A stretch of DNA of 64,000 nt from Voacanga thouarsii (GCA_026120185.1 JANUWF010002200.1:2168001-2232000); one strand, 5' to 3'. Positions 24,327 through 37,209 are shown, counted from the first letter of the stretch. Numbers and translations: made by a program. The notes: a model not told the origin generated them from the letters alone.

Positions 24327-25705
24327 TCACATAACTGAGCATCCATTGGGATTCTCATCGCTGAAGATTTCAAACGAATCCAACGGCTGTCTTGAATATG
24401 TGTCTACATCCGACGGTTGAGGTGGAAGTTCTCTCTCTGGCACCCCAGAGTATCCAGAGTACGCGTACGCATACGAATTTGGTGGTGGTGCAGCGTAATA
24501 CGACGCCGTATAGTTACTAGGGTGGGAGGTATTGTAGCTCACGGCGTACACTGGGGGTGGACCATAGTAATGAGGTGGGTAGTCATGATAACTGGGATCT
24601 TGTGGAGGGCTATGATAAGCTGGAAGTGTAGAAGTTGGTGGGCCATCTTCTTGATTTTGTGATCCTATGGCTGCCGGTGTTCCACTCGATTGTTCACCTC
24701 CAGCATTGCTTCCATTTTGCCCTTTCTTTTTCTTCTTTTTGCCACTATTGCCACCATCATTACCCCCAACTTTTCCAGCAGTGTTAGTGGAATCATTTTC
24801 ACCACCTTTTTTCTCCGCAGAGACCGGCGGCTGTGCTGTACCTGGCCCGTTGTTATCCGGTTTCTTCTCCGCCACCTTTGCTTCCTTCACCACTTGATCT
24901 AGATCGCATGTTTTCGCGGTGCCTTCAATTACTTTAGCTGAAACACTACTTTCTCCACTAGTTTTGGCTGCGCCGCCAGTTTTAGCTGCAGCGCTTTGGT
25001 TATTTTTTGAGGGCTCCAGACCTTTAGGTGCAGCACCACCGGCAGCAACCACACCTTTGCTAACAATATTAGCACCATCACCTTGGGCAGATTTCGAGGG
25101 CTCTTGAACTTGTTCTGCTTTTACCGTGGGTTGTTTGGCAGCTTGTTTTTCACTCTCAGCAATCTTGCTAGTGTCTTCATTGCTTTCTTGTTCGGTTATT
25201 TTCTCTTTGTTTTTGGGCTTTCCTTGCTTTTTTTCCTTCTCCTCGGCCTTTACAGGCCATAACTCCGCGTGCTTGCCGGCCTTTGTTAGTTTCCTCAATA
25301 AAGTATTAGCATCTACGTCGCCGATTACTGTTACCTTCTGTTGCTTGGTATCAATATCAATCTCAAACACACCTGAACAGGAAAGAAATAACAGGAAAGT
25401 CAGCTGCTGATATATTGAAAGAAAAATGAAATTAATGATTTATTCATCTCAAAAAAGACCAAAATTGAGAAATTAAATTACCTTGAACTTGTTGTAGAAT
25501 TTTCTTGACCTTTCTTTTGCATCCTTCGCAGTGAATGGAAACTCTGAAGATCCATTTCTGCACAAACAAACGAGAGTGAAAATGTTAAACAAATAATTTG
25601 AAATTATGGAAGTGTTGATGTCTCGAGGAAATGGAACTTTCTTATAATTACCTTGTAGTTGATAGGTTCTGAGGGTTCTTCTATTTCTACTTCTTGTGCT
25701 GCCAT
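24327..25705 (-). CDS. Heavy-metal-associated isoprenylated plant protein (HIPP)
   Basis: Three exons on the minus strand: 25652-25705, 25482-25557 and 24327-25372, all with GT-AG introns. They encode 391 residues. The start is the ATG at 25705, giving MAAQEVEIEEP. Residues 19-84 form one heavy-metal-associated (HMA) domain, with the metal-binding CxxC as HCEGC at residues 27-31 and the family end GKHAELW. The middle is a Lys/Glu/Ala/Gly-rich, probably disordered region with a six-lysine run. The C-terminal ~130 residues are Pro/Tyr/Ser-rich. The protein ends CSVM, a CaaX box for farnesylation, placing it in the plant-specific HIPP family implicated in metal handling and stress or pathogen responses at membranes and in the nucleus. 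No frame disruption is seen. The family assignment is firm, but the orthologous group within HIPP is not resolved. Confidence 0.95.
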
Positions 25706-26465
25706 AGAATGAATGAAAGGAAGAGGAAGGAGAGACGATGGAAGAATAAGGGAAGGATGAGGTAACAGAGAGAACAAGGCAGAGGAAAGCAGTCCGCGTG
25801 TGAAAACGAGAAAGCAGAAATGATGAGGAAGGCTTTTAAGGAGGAGGAGGGCTCGCGAACTGCGAAGCTTGGTTGGAAAAAAACTAGCGGGGTCCCCTCA
25901 GGCCTCCACTCTTGCTTTTTTCGTCTATTGGGTTTCGGTGGTTTTGCGAGTTGGACCGAGGAGGGACATAGATAGCAATTCGAATTAAATAAAAAACATA
26001 TAAAGATCAAAGTAGAATAAGAGTGAGAATAAAAAAATATTTTTTTTATCTTAATTAAATTGATTGTGATTGATTTAGTGATATTTTATGTAAAATTAAA
26101 AATTAAAAAATATAATAATATAATATAATATAATAAAAATAAAAAATATATTAATTTTATAATATTTTGTATTAAATTTAAATATATAAAAATAATATAT
26201 ATAATATATTAATTATTTTATAATATATAATATATTTAAAAAATTAAAAAAATATCAAAGTTTTTAAAACAATTTAAAATAATAAATAGATCAATTTAAT
26301 TAAAATGAAGAGAGTATCATATTTGTTGATAAATCACAATTGTCAAAAGCATAATACAATCTCTCTCGCTTTTGTAAATTCAATTTATTATCAGCGTTTC
26401 TTCTCTTTTATATTTCGAAAATGCGGCGGATTGACGGTATGAATTAAAAATTAAATAAGTGAATA
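25706..26465. other. HIPP 5' region and AT-rich flank
   Basis: Bases 25706-25860 are purine-rich on the plus strand, so CT-rich on the gene strand, as is common in plant 5' UTRs. They contain no competing ORF. From 26030 the sequence becomes very AT-rich. No TATA box can be assigned with confidence. Confidence 0.5.
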
Positions 26466-26931
26466 TTCTTTTCGTCCTAAATTATTTGTCAATTTTATAG
26501 TCTAATTTTTATCCCAAATTATCTGTCTCCTTAAGAAATCAAGATTTCATTTTCCAAATGTATTCCTATTTAATAGCATCTTATTTCTTAAATATATTTA
26601 AAATACTACCGTCAAAACTCGTTTTACGAGTTCTACTATTGATGTTCATCTAGTTAATTTTTAAAAAATATTAATACAGTACAACTTTTACCACCTATTT
26701 GAATACAGTAGCAATCAAATTACAATATTTTGACCCATTTTTTATAAAGAATTAAATACTCAAGAGAGAGAAACAAGTTGAAGTTAATACATCAAAAATT
26801 TGGAATTTGTATACTTATCATTGAGTTTTAAGAGTAAAAATAGAAAAGAATATTTAATTAACTAAAAATTTTATTTTTTTTAATTCCTGCGCAATCGATT
26901 AAAGGGGACATTTAATTTGGAACAGAAAGAG
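26466..26931. mobile_element. Stowaway-like MITE (466 bp)
   Basis: Ends are inverted repeats: the left contains 'cgtcctaaattatttgtc', and the reverse complement of the right contains 'gttccaaattaaatgtcc'. This is the Stowaway-type 'gtcCcAAATTAttTGTCc' pattern. TA dinucleotides lie at both borders (26464-26465 and 26932-26933). Non-coding. Confidence 0.72.
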
Positions 26932-27238
26932 TAGTTTAAAATAGTTGTATATTATTAAATTTTTAATAAAATAATTCATTTTAACGTATAAAATTTAATA
27001 TATAAAATCGTAAAAATTATGTATAACATTGTGAATTTTAATCATAAGCATGACTCTCAATCCCCATATTTCTTCTTTTTCTTAAGTCTCAAGAAGAGAG
27101 ATATATTAGGGGCCTGACACTAGCATTTTTTAAAAAAAATAAAAAATTAGATAGACCAATAAGATAGTACTTTTTGTTGGTATTTGTTTTTTCAAAAATT
27201 TTACTTTTTATAAATTTAATTTACCATATATTATGATA

Positions 27239-28342
27239 GGGTAAAATATGCTAATTATTCTTAAATTTTTACAAATTTTTATTTCTACCTTTGAACTTTA
27301 AAATGTATGATTTTAACCTTCAAACTCTTAAAATACCTAAATATAGCTCTTTCAATAATAAAAGCTCAAGTACAATATAAAATCACCAAATTTTAACTCT
27401 CAATCCCTCATTTTTTATTTCTAAAATATTATTTTTTAACTTTAATATCACTCTCTTCTTATCGAATTTCTTCATTTATCAACAATAATTTTAAGATCTA
27501 ATTTCAAATCTTTTATATGACTCAATAATCTTGAGATTACTCTTTCGCACTTTTTCGAATCTAATCATACAACAAAAATAACATATTTTACCCTTTAATA
27601 AACAAAACTAAAATATAAAGATGAAGAAAAAAAAATCGATTCAATTTTTTACGAATAGTAACTTTCTTGGCATCTCTACAGAAAGAAAGAATAAATTTGA
27701 AAGTAGAAATGAATTACCACCAAAAAAAAATCTAAAAAGAGAAGTAAGAGACGTGCAAGTCGCAGTAGTTTTTTTCTATCATATATAGAAGTTACTTTGT
27801 AAGAATTAGAAGGATGGCACCACATTGTGAGAGTTGAGTGAATGAAAATACCTATAAAATAGGTCATGTGAAAGTCATGTGATGAACTTTCGTGAGCACT
27901 TAATAGTTTCAATTGATAGAAGAGCTATTTTTTACTCCCTCCATTTCAAAATACCTATTCATGAAATCTTTTGCACACAGATTAAGGGTGTTGAAAATAA
28001 TATAACAATTTAGATAAAGTTCCTATTCTACCCATATTAAAAACATGATAGTTATTGATTGGTGAAAATTCTCAAAAAGTAAGAAGAAAGAAGAATTTTG
28101 GAAAATTGTGCAGTTGATTTAGAATAAATGAAGGTAAAATAGGAAAAAATTAATCATTAGTTTTAGAAATATGTACATGAACAAGTATTTTGAAACAAAA
28201 TAAAAAAATTTCATGAATAAGTATTTTGAAATAGATGGAGTAGATGTTTTAAAAGTTCGAGGGCCAAAATTATACATTTTAAAATTTGATAATGGAAATT
28301 AAAATTTATAAAAGTTCAAGAGTGGCTGATATATTTTGCCCC
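27239..28342. mobile_element. Long-TIR Mutator-like non-autonomous element (1104 bp)
   Basis: About 95-bp imperfect terminal inverted repeats begin gggtaaaatatgctaatt at the left. The reverse complement of the right end begins ggggcaaaatatatcagc, and both continue through 'aaaatgta' and 'cttttaaaa'-type blocks. The element is flanked by a perfect 10-base repeat, tattatgata (27229-27238 and 28343-28352), so the true duplication is 9 or 10 bp, typical of Mutator-like elements. No transposase is encoded. A Stowaway MITE is nested inside it. Confidence 0.85.
27935..28240. mobile_element. Stowaway MITE (306 bp)
   Basis: It starts ctccctccatttcaaaatac, and the reverse complement of its end starts ctccatctatttcaaaatac. 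The inverted repeats extend ~38 bp. TA duplications lie at 27933-27934 and 28241-28242. This is the classical Stowaway (Tc1/mariner-derived) signature. It lies within the long-TIR element, so it inserted later. Confidence 0.93.
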
Positions 28343-28722
28343 TATTATGATATTATGCATGTTAAGAACTCAAATTGGATACTCACTTGACAAGCATATC
28401 CATTCTTTTCTCCCTTCTCTATACAATACTTCTCCACGACAAAAAAAAATCAATTAGAAACAAAAAGAAAACAATTTTTAAGAAGTATACCTCCAAAGTC
28501 AAAATTGGGTTTTAAAAGAAATGTAAAATATTAGGGATGAAAACATAATGCTATTCATAAAAGAAACGGTGGAAGTAGAACCCAAAATCAACTACACAAA
28601 GCTAATTTCCATTAAAAAAGCTTCCATGAAACCTAGGTTGTCATTTTTGTTGGTGTCACAACATCACATGGGAAAATGCAAATCAAAAGGAAAATTTTAA
28701 GAAAATTTTGGAAGTGGAAGTA
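28343..28722. other. Short intergenic stretch
   Basis: AT-rich with A-runs. No feature is recognised beyond the right duplication of the preceding element. Confidence 0.5.
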
Positions 28723-28727
28723 CTAAA

Positions 28728-30265
28728 TGTTAGGATTCGTGAACTTCTAAACGCGGAAATCATTCACGAATCCCTTCCAAGGACCCAAGTAAACAATTAA
28801 GAAGATCTAAGATTTATAGAATTACCTCTGTTCGGCATAATCGAGATCCTTCGATTCTGATTGTGCTGTTGTACGTGCAACCCGAACGATCACTAGACGC
28901 TGCAGTGTGCGAACGTCCTCTATTGGATACACACGGCGAACTGACTCGTTACTCCGAGAGTGCTAGCACCTAGGGTTTGAGAGTTTTTTTTTATTTTATT
29001 TTATTTTATTTTTTTGTGAATGAAGGCACAAATATTCTCAACAGAACAAGGCTTTTGAGAAGACGGTTAAGGTTTTCTTAAAAATCCCCAAACCTCTTAG
29101 AGTCTAACTCTGACAATATCTTATCATATTTTAATTTAAATTCAAATTAAATTAAAACTAATATGATAAGACTCTACCATTATCTCGGTAATTTAACTAA
29201 TTAATTTACCGAGTCAAATTCTTATAATTTGGACATCATCCACATACATCGAATGTGGACATATTTTCAAATTCATTGTATTTGGTAAATTTTCTAAATT
29301 CGATTAACTTAGATATGTTTTCAGATTCATCGAATCTGATTACCAGAAAAATAACCTAACAAGTTCATTTATTGTGTGACCCTATAGGTTCATTTAACAT
29401 TGGTAATGTGCCTAAATCATATTTAAATAGCCCACAAGTTATAAGCAGTTTCTAGCAAAACATTATAACTATCCAGGTTAAATGAAAATTAGTGATCTCT
29501 TTGAACCAAATCACAATTTTATATTTAGTCATTTTGTCACACGATATCCAGATTAAGCATAAGGCGCGGAGCATGTTATCCTTATTAAAATTAACCAATT
29601 ATTTCTTGATTTCATAGTAGACTGTTCAAACAAATAATATCAATATCTTAAATTGATATATTTGAGCACGGTCATGCATTTTAACAGTCTAACTTATCAA
29701 GGGGCCTATAAATATCTCTCTCATAATTGAGAGGGACAAATTCCTTCACTATCAATCATATTCCTCTCCTTAATTTATTCTATATCCAACAGTAGTCTAA
29801 TTTATTATCTGATTAAAGACAACTTTAGACAACGTCAAAATATATAATTCACCAAGTAGGAAACTATGATGAATTTAGGTCGAATGACTTTTAATATCAT
29901 TATGGCTAGAAAGTATTTACGACATGTTCCATGAAGTACTCTCACAATGGGTCATGTCCAATACAATGTTCTTTAACATTTATTTATGTTTTAAATTGAT
30001 ATCACAAATATCCATGACCAATAAAACATAGCCATCAAGTCACAAACATACTAATCTTAATTTATTATTGTTCCAATAATAATAATCGATCAGGGACAGT
30101 TTTAGAATAGTCATTGTATTCATTGTTGGGTTTTACTATCAAGTCACGTACTTGATGACCACAAAACAAGATGCACTATTCATGAAAAGGAAAACCTAAT
30201 ATTATTATATAAAACATAATGACAATAGTATAAGTACAAATTGACTCTAAGGCATATCCCTAACA
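28728..30265 (-). mobile_element. Solo LTR, copia type (1538 bp)
   Basis: Flanked by the 5-bp duplication ctaaa (28723-28727 and 30266-30270). The minus strand starts TGTTAGGGATATGCC, and the plus-strand start is TGTTAGGATTCG, giving TG...CA ends. No internal region is attached. Its start resembles that of the solo LTR at 6226-8262 (TGTTGGATTATATGCC), suggesting related families. Confidence 0.88.
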
Positions 30266-30343
30266 CTAAATCCATATAAATACCTAACATTGAATTCCTT
30301 AGTTCCAAAAGACGTTGCTCAGGTCCCAAACATGATTTATATC

Positions 30344-31193
30344 TGTTGGCTGTCCAAAGGCTTCAGCTGGTCAATCTACTAAGAGGTAGTTGTCCATTAA
30401 GTTGAAGCCCTAACCTTTAAGTGGTTAACTAATACAAAATTGAATCTTCTTTATTTATGAGCATATAAAACTCATGAAATTAAAGAAAACAGATATCCTT
30501 CACAAATTTGAAATTCCAATTTAAACTTCCAAGAGCACAAGCAAATTTCCACAATTGACGAATTTGTTTGGGGAATTACAATGAAAATAATAATTAAAGC
30601 ACTGAAAATACAATTGAAAATAATAAAAATCTATGCTAAAACTCTAGAAAGATAGTAAATGGAAGAAATACTTGTAAACTCTTTAAATGTCGGGTTGGAT
30701 TCTCTTTTTTTTTATACCTTTCTAGTGACTTTAAAGGGATTTGATAATCTTATATTCACCACTCTCACCATTTATAGTTGTCATATTCTCCTTAATGTTC
30801 ATGGCAAACATGGTGGGAAAGTGAGCACTTGAATCAGTCAAAACTCTAGCAGCATTCTCTAGATTTTAGGTACTATCTCATTAAAACTCAACTTCTTGAA
30901 AATCTGGTTATATATGCCAATTGATGTACCAATTCAGTCGGCCAGCCATCCTTTGGATCGACTAGTCAAGCTATCCAATACCCTAATGATCTGCTATCCA
31001 GTCGTCCAACCGTTCAATCATTTTGTTTGTCAACACTATTCCAACTCAATTTCTTGAAAATTTGGTTACGTCTGTCAGCTAATCCGTCGATTAATTCGGC
31101 AAGCTGTCTTTTGGGTCAGCTAATCGAGCCGTCTAATGGTCTTGGCTATCTATTATCTAGCTATCCAGCCATCTAGTCATTCACTTGTCAACA
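30344..31193 (-). repeat. 3' LTR of element D (850 bp)
   Basis: Collinear with 39340-40168, sharing segments such as 'ctttaaagggatttgataa' and 'catggcaaac'. On the minus strand it begins TGTTGACAAG and is preceded by a purine-rich AAAAAAATGGGTAAAG, a likely polypurine tract. Confidence 0.82.
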
Positions 31194-32090
31194 CTTTACC
31201 CATTTTTTTGTTCTTTGAGGCCAGTAGGGCTCAGAGAACAAAAACATCTCTTCAAGTCTTGCTCCATTTGGCTATTAACAATTGGTCTGTAGCTGATCTG
31301 TACAATTTTTATTTACTCTAACTGCATTCCTTCCTAGGAGGAAGGATAATATGCCTTAAAGAACTTAATGTTAATACTTTTCTCCCCATACTCGGCTGAT
31401 AAAACTCCAATAACGTTGACCAGTTCATTTGAATATGATGATCCTATCGATTCTTCCCAATTTTGCAGCTTATACCTCTAATAAGCTCTCTTTCTCACAA
31501 GCTGCACTTCTGAGTCCAAAATAGCATGACTAGTTCTGTCTTGCTTAGTTGTATCGTCTAAGCAAGGTATTGAGATTAACATGATAAGCTGCCCATCCCT
31601 AACATGGAATGTTACCTTTCTTAATTGCCATCCTAGACTAGGTTTGGCTGACTATGCTCCTAATCTCTAAAAAACTGAAGAGCCATTCTGTTGGTTTTTT
31701 TTTTTTTTTCTTGTCGTTCAAATCAACTTTTATTTTTAGGTGGCTCCTCTACTCATTCAGTTGGTCTCTAAGATCAACTATTTGATCTGTCTTTTCTACC
31801 TATGCCTTCTTTATCTTTGGACAGTTGCCTATTACTATGTTGATATTAGCCTTAGAGAAGGGGTCTAAATCAACAAGTAATTCAGAGGCAACCTTTGCAC
31901 AAACTAAAATAAACCTTCTTGAATGTCCTTCTAGATGGCATTTCTAAAAATAAGGTAATTGTTAGTGGTATGAGTGAATGTGTTAGGCCACTTACAACAC
32001 CTTTTCCCGTTGAGCTATTCAGTCAAAGGAATTTACTGGCCCTAAGATAGCATGATTTGTCCACCCTTCAATAAATGATAAAAAAAAATT
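31194..32090 (-). pseudogene. Element D internal region, 3' part with end of gag
   Basis: Minus-strand translation at about 31990-31920 gives WPNTFTHTTNNYLIFRNAI, the gypsy gag C-terminal segment that follows the capsid (usually HxxxH...C..FRnaIq). Stops follow at once. The rest, 31200-31850, shows a diverged frame without a recognisable protease or reverse transcriptase. Confidence 0.6.
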
Positions 32091-32095
32091 GATCA

Positions 32096-32462
32096 TGTTA
32101 TGAATTATTGGAATCTTCATTAATTAGTGGAAGCTCTACTAATTATGGATTTATGTAAATTATTATAAAAGATTTTTATGGATGTCCACCATTTAGTGGA
32201 GACACCACTAATTGAGATTAGTGGAAGATGATATATGCCATGATGTATTCCACTAATTAGAGCTCTATAAATAGAGCTATTCTCTAAGCTTGTAATACAC
32301 CATCATTTTGTGAAAGAAAGATTAGTGAAAGAAAGATTAGAGAAAATTGTGAGAGAAAGAAAGAGAGAAGTTTGAAGAGACATTCTTGTGCAAAGAATAG
32401 TTAGAATTTTCTTAGTGTGTAGTGTGTAGATTTTATTCTAACACTACCCTAATTTTATAACA
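32096..32462 (+). repeat. 5' LTR of copia C (367 bp)
   Basis: TGTTATGAATT...TTATAACA. It contains CTATAAATAGAG at about 32271, a likely LTR promoter TATA box. Confidence 0.95.
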
Positions 32463-32477
32463 CGTTATCAGCACGAG
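32463..32477 (+). other. Primer-binding site of copia C
   Basis: CGTTATCAGCACGAG directly follows the LTR. This is the alternative primer-binding site found in several plant copia lineages, unlike the TGGTATCAGAG type of copia A, B and E. Confidence 0.75.
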
Positions 32478-32563
32478 TCTCTACCGGTACAAAAGCCAGA
32501 AGACTAAGCACGAGTTTCTGCCATTAACAAAACCAGAAGATAGGTACGCATTTATTTATCTCT

Positions 32564-33631
32564 ATGGCTAATCTCGCTAAACTCGAATTTGTAGCCCTTG
32601 ATATTTCTGGAAAAAATTATATGTCATGGGTTCTCGATGCAGAAATGTATCTAATTGCTGAAGGCCTTAGTGAAACTATTCAAGCAAATAATAGTGCATC
32701 TGCACAACACAAGGCTAAAGCTTTGATTTTTATTCGTCGTCATCTCGATGAAAATTTGAAAATGGAATATCTTACCGAAAAAGATCCATATGTCCTGTGG
32801 GTAAATTTAAAAGAAAGATTTGATCACCTGAAGATGGTCATACTACCCACTGCACGGTATGAATGGTTGCACCTGAGGTTGCAAGATTTTAAAACCGTGA
32901 ATGAATATAGCTCCGCAATGTATAAAATTACATCTCAATTAAAATTATGCGGAGAAAAAGTGACTGATGAAGATATGTTGGAGAAGACATTCTCCACCTT
33001 TCATGCCTCAAATATTGTCCTGCAGCAACAATATCGAGAAAAGGGGTATACAAAATTTACAGATTTAATTACTGCCCTCCTCATTGCAAAGAAGAATAAT
33101 GAGTTATTATTGAGAAATCATGAAGCCAGACCAACTGGCTCTACAGCACTCCCAGAAGTGAATGTTGTTGGCTCTAGCAGAAGCCATCGTTATAGTCGTG
33201 GTCGTGGCCATAGCCGTGGCCGTGGCCGTGGTTATGGTCGTAGACACGCTCGATATTTCCCTTATCACAATTATAATCAAATTGTGAGAAATATTGGCCA
33301 CCTGAAGTGGAACAGAAAAGATCATAAGGGAAAAGAAAAAGAAATTAAAGAAAAGCATGAGGATATATGTTATAGATGTGGCATGAAAGGTCATTGGTCA
33401 CGAAACTGTCGTACGGCTAAGCATTTAGTTGAATTGTATCAAGTTTCATTGAAAAATAAAAATGTGGAAGCAAATTTTTCTCAATATTCAATAAATAATG
33501 CTGAGGATGATGATATTGATCATGAAAATCTTAATATCAATTTTACCCATATGGATGTATCGGATTTTTTTGAACACCCAGACGGTAGGATAGACCATTT
33601 AATTGGTGATGGCAGTGTCCAGAAGAACTAA
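32564..33631 (+). CDS. copia C gag polyprotein (intact ORF)
   Basis: 355 codons from the first ATG, open throughout. The N-terminal half is the UBN2-type copia capsid domain (FVALDISGKNYMSW near residues 9-22, then the LWVNLKERFDHLK region). It is followed by a basic Arg/Gly/His-rich stretch (repeated SRGRG units, residues ~205-235) and one CCHC zinc knuckle, CYRCGMKGHWSRNC, at residues ~269-282. The acidic C-terminus includes a DDDIDHEN segment. It would package element RNA into virus-like particles. Gag ends in its own stop, with pol following after ~90 bases. Confidence 0.88.
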   Translation: MANLAKLEFVALDISGKNYMSWVLDAEMYLIAEGLSETIQANNSASAQHKAKALIFIRRHLDENLKMEYLTEKDPYVLWVNLKERFDHLKMVILPTARYEWLHLRLQDFKTVNEYSSAMYKITSQLKLCGEKVTDEDMLEKTFSTFHASNIVLQQQYREKGYTKFTDLITALLIAKKNNELLLRNHEARPTGSTALPEVNVVGSSRSHRYSRGRGHSRGRGRGYGRRHARYFPYHNYNQIVRNIGHLKWNRKDHKGKEKEIKEKHEDICYRCGMKGHWSRNCRTAKHLVELYQVSLKNKNVEANFSQYSINNAEDDDIDHENLNINFTHMDVSDFFEHPDGRIDHLIGDGSVQKN

Positions 33632-33719
33632 AGCCTCACCCTGATATTTTTGTATTTTCATTTTCATTTTCATTCTATTTTAATAATATTTACGTTTGCA
33701 TATATATATTTGTGTTCAG

Positions 33720-36700
33720 ATGGTTGTTGTTAATGATGATGTATGCATTATTGATAGTGGAACTACATACACCATACTAAAAAATAAAAAAATATTTTTC
33801 TGATCTCAAAATGGGAGAAAAAAATATTATACGATAAACGGTAGTGCAAATGTGATTGAGGGCTCCGGAAGAACTAGTATATTGTTGCCTAAATGAACAA
33901 CAATTATTATTGATAAGGCACTATTTTCCTCAAAATCCAGAAGAAATTTATTGAGTTTTAAAGATATCCGCAGAAATGGGTATCATGTTGAAACAAATGA
34001 GGAAAATGGGATTGAGTATCTTTTTATTACTCAAATACATTTGGGTAAGAAATCTGTATTAGAAAAACTGCCGTCTTTTTCTACTGGCCTATATTTTGTA
34101 AAAATATGTACAATTGAAATTCATCATCTAGTAAACCAGAAGTTTACTGATCCTATTACTTTTAGCATTTGGCATGACCGGTTGGGTCATCCGGGATCTA
34201 CCATGATGAGAAGAATCATTGAGAATACACATGGTCATCCTTTAAAAAATAAAAGGATATTAACATCAGAAAAATTCGCATGTACTGCATGTTCCCTAGG
34301 AAAATTAATTATTAAACCATCACCAGTAAAAGTAGGAGTTGAAAGTCCTACATTTCTTGAACGGATTCACGGATATATTTGTGGACCTATTGATCCACCA
34401 TGTGGACCGTTCAAATATTTTATGGTCTTAATTGATGCATCATCCCGATGATCACATGTATGTTTATTATCTACTCGCAACCTGGCGTTTGCGAGATTAC
34501 TTGCTCAAATAATTAAATTACGAGCACAATTTCCGGACCATCACATTAAAAATATCCGTTTGGATAATGCTGGTGAATTTTCATCACATGCTTTTGATGT
34601 ATATTGCATGTCAATTGGGATTAATGTTGAACATCCTGTAGCTCATGTTCACACACAAAATGGTCTTGCTGTATCTTTGATTAAATGATTACAATTAATT
34701 GCTAGACCATTATTAATGAAAACAAATCTCCCAACATCTGCCTGGGGACATGCTATTCTACATGCTGCAACATTTGTACGTATAAGACCAGCTAGTTATC
34801 ATAAATTCTCTCCTTTGCAATTGGCTTTTGGGTCAGAACCAAATATTGCTCATTTAAGAATTTTTGGGTGTGCTGTATATATTCCAATTGTACCAAACCA
34901 ACGTACAAAGATGAGTCCTCAAAGAAGAAAAGGGATATACGTTGGATATGATTCTCCTTATATTATCAGGTATGTTGAACTCCTGACAGGAGATGTATTC
35001 ACGGCAAGATTTGCTGATTGTCATTTTGATGAATCATTATTCCCTAAATTAGGGGGGAGAACCAAAACAGCATAAAAAGGATCTTACTTGGACAACATCA
35101 TTAAATTATCTTGATCCGCGCACAAGCGCATGTGAACTTGAAGTTCAAAAGATAATTCATTTGCAAAGTATTGCAAATCAAATGCCAAACGCTTTTGTTG
35201 ACTCCAGAAGAGTTACAAAATCATATTCCAGCTATAAATGTTCCTATTCGAATTGAAGTTCCAGCAGAACAAAATATTATACCTATAGCTGCTGAGTCAA
35301 AAACACGCCAGAAGCGTGGCCGACCTCTTGGTTCTAAAGATAAAAATCCTCGAAAGAAAAGAGGATTAAATGATCCTGAAGATCATATTGAAGAAAAGAA
35401 TGATAAATATTAAGAGAGAACTGATGACAAAGAACCAGAAGTTGATGAAAGTAACACTGAAATTTCTATCAATTATACCACTTCCGGTAGAAGTTGGAAT
35501 CGGATAGAAATTGTTATTGATAATATATTTGCATACAATATATCTCTTGATGTTACACATGATAATGATGATCCTGAACCAATATCAGTTGATGAATGTC
35601 GGCATAGAAAAGATTGGCTGCAATGGAAAGATGCGATTCAATCGGAGTTAAATGCACTGACAAAACGTGAAGTCTTCGGACCTGCAATCCGAACACCAGA
35701 AGGTGTAAAACCTGTTGACTACAATTGGATATTTGTGCGAAAGCGCAATGAAAAGAGTGAAATCGTTCGATATAAAGCGCGATTAGTAGCCCAAGGTTTT
35801 TCACAAAGATCAGGTATTGATTATGATGAAACTTATTCTCCTGTTGTTGATGCTATTACACTCCGATATCTTATCAGTTTGGCAGTACATAAAAAGATAG
35901 ATATGCGCCTATTAGATGTTGTCACTACTACTTGTATGGAAATTTAGAAAATGATGTTTACATGAAAATCCCCGAAGGATTTCATATGACTGAAGCATAT
36001 AAACATTATCCTCGTGAAAATTACTCCATTAAATTGCAGAAATCATTATATGGTTTGAAGCAATCTGGGCGCACGTGGTTCACACGTCTTAGTGAATATT
36101 TATTGAAAGCGGGATTTAAAAATGACCAGGTATGTCCATGTATTTTTATTAAGAAATCTGGTTCTAAATTTGTGATATTAGCTATATATGTTGATGATAT
36201 TAATCTTATTGGAACTCCTGAAGAGCTCCAAGAAACAATTGATTATTTAAAAAGAGAATTCGAAATTAAGGATTTTGGTAAAACCAAATTTTACCTTGGT
36301 TTACAAATTGAACATCTGGAGAGTGGAACATTTATTCATCAATCAACATATACAGCAAAAGTGCTAAAAAGATTTTACATGGACAAAGCACATCCATTGA
36401 GTATTCCAATGATCGTTCGATCATTAAATGTGGATAAAGATCCTTTCCGACCTCAAGAAAATGATGAAGAACTCTTTGGTCCTGAAGTACCATATCTCAG
36501 TGCAATTGGTGCATTGATATATCTTGCTAATAATACACGATCTGATATTACTTTTACTGTCAATTTATTAGCAAGATTTAGTTCTTCACCAACACGACGA
36601 CATTGGAATGGAATTAAACAAGTCCTTCGATATCTCCAAGGTACAATTGATCTCAGATTATTTTATTCAAATAAAACCAGTCCAACATTGATAGGTTATG

Positions 36701-37209
36701 CAGATATTGGTTATTTATCTGATCCACATAAAGTACGTTCTCAAACGGGCTATCTATTTACATGTGGAAATACTGCTATATCATGGCGTTCTACGAAACA
36801 ATCTATAGTAGCTACTTCTTCAAATCATGCTGAAATTATAGTAATTCATGAAGTAAGTCGAGAATGTGTATAGCTAAGATCCATGATTCATTATATCCGA
36901 GAAAGTAATGGATTATCATCAATCAAAGATATTCCAACTCCTCTTTATGAAGACAATGCAGCTTGCATAGCTCAATTACGAGGAGGATATATTAAAGGAG
37001 ATTGGACAAAATATATTTCACCAAAATTCTTCTTTACTCATGAACTCCAGAAGAAAGGTGAAATTTATGTGCTACAAATTCGGTCATGTGATAACCTCGC
37101 AGATATTTTCACAAAGACTTTACCGACTGCAACATTTGAGAAGTTGAGATATAAAATCGGTATGCGTCGGTTTAAAGATTTAAATGAATCATCTCATCAG
37201 GGGGAGTAA
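33720..37209 (+). pseudogene. copia C pol, near-complete but disrupted
   Basis: Protease IDSGTTYT at about 33752; integrase zinc region WHDRLGHPG to CTACSLGK (34170-34305); integrase core LDNAGEF at about 34560; reverse transcriptase from KARLVAQGFSQ (about 35778) with catalytic YVDDINLIG at about 36188; RNase H ending ADIFTKTLPTATFEKL. In-frame stops occur at 33894, 34449, 34686, 35411 and 36871, and frame changes near 35075-35170 and 35930. Two stops replace expected tryptophans (before SHVCLLS and before LRSMIHY), consistent with G-to-A changes. Confidence 0.9.

Noticed and set aside
24417..25410. Several plus-strand ORFs over the HIPP gene
   Set aside because: Antisense shadows of the long third exon. 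The minus-strand gene has intact splice sites, an HMA domain and a CaaX box.
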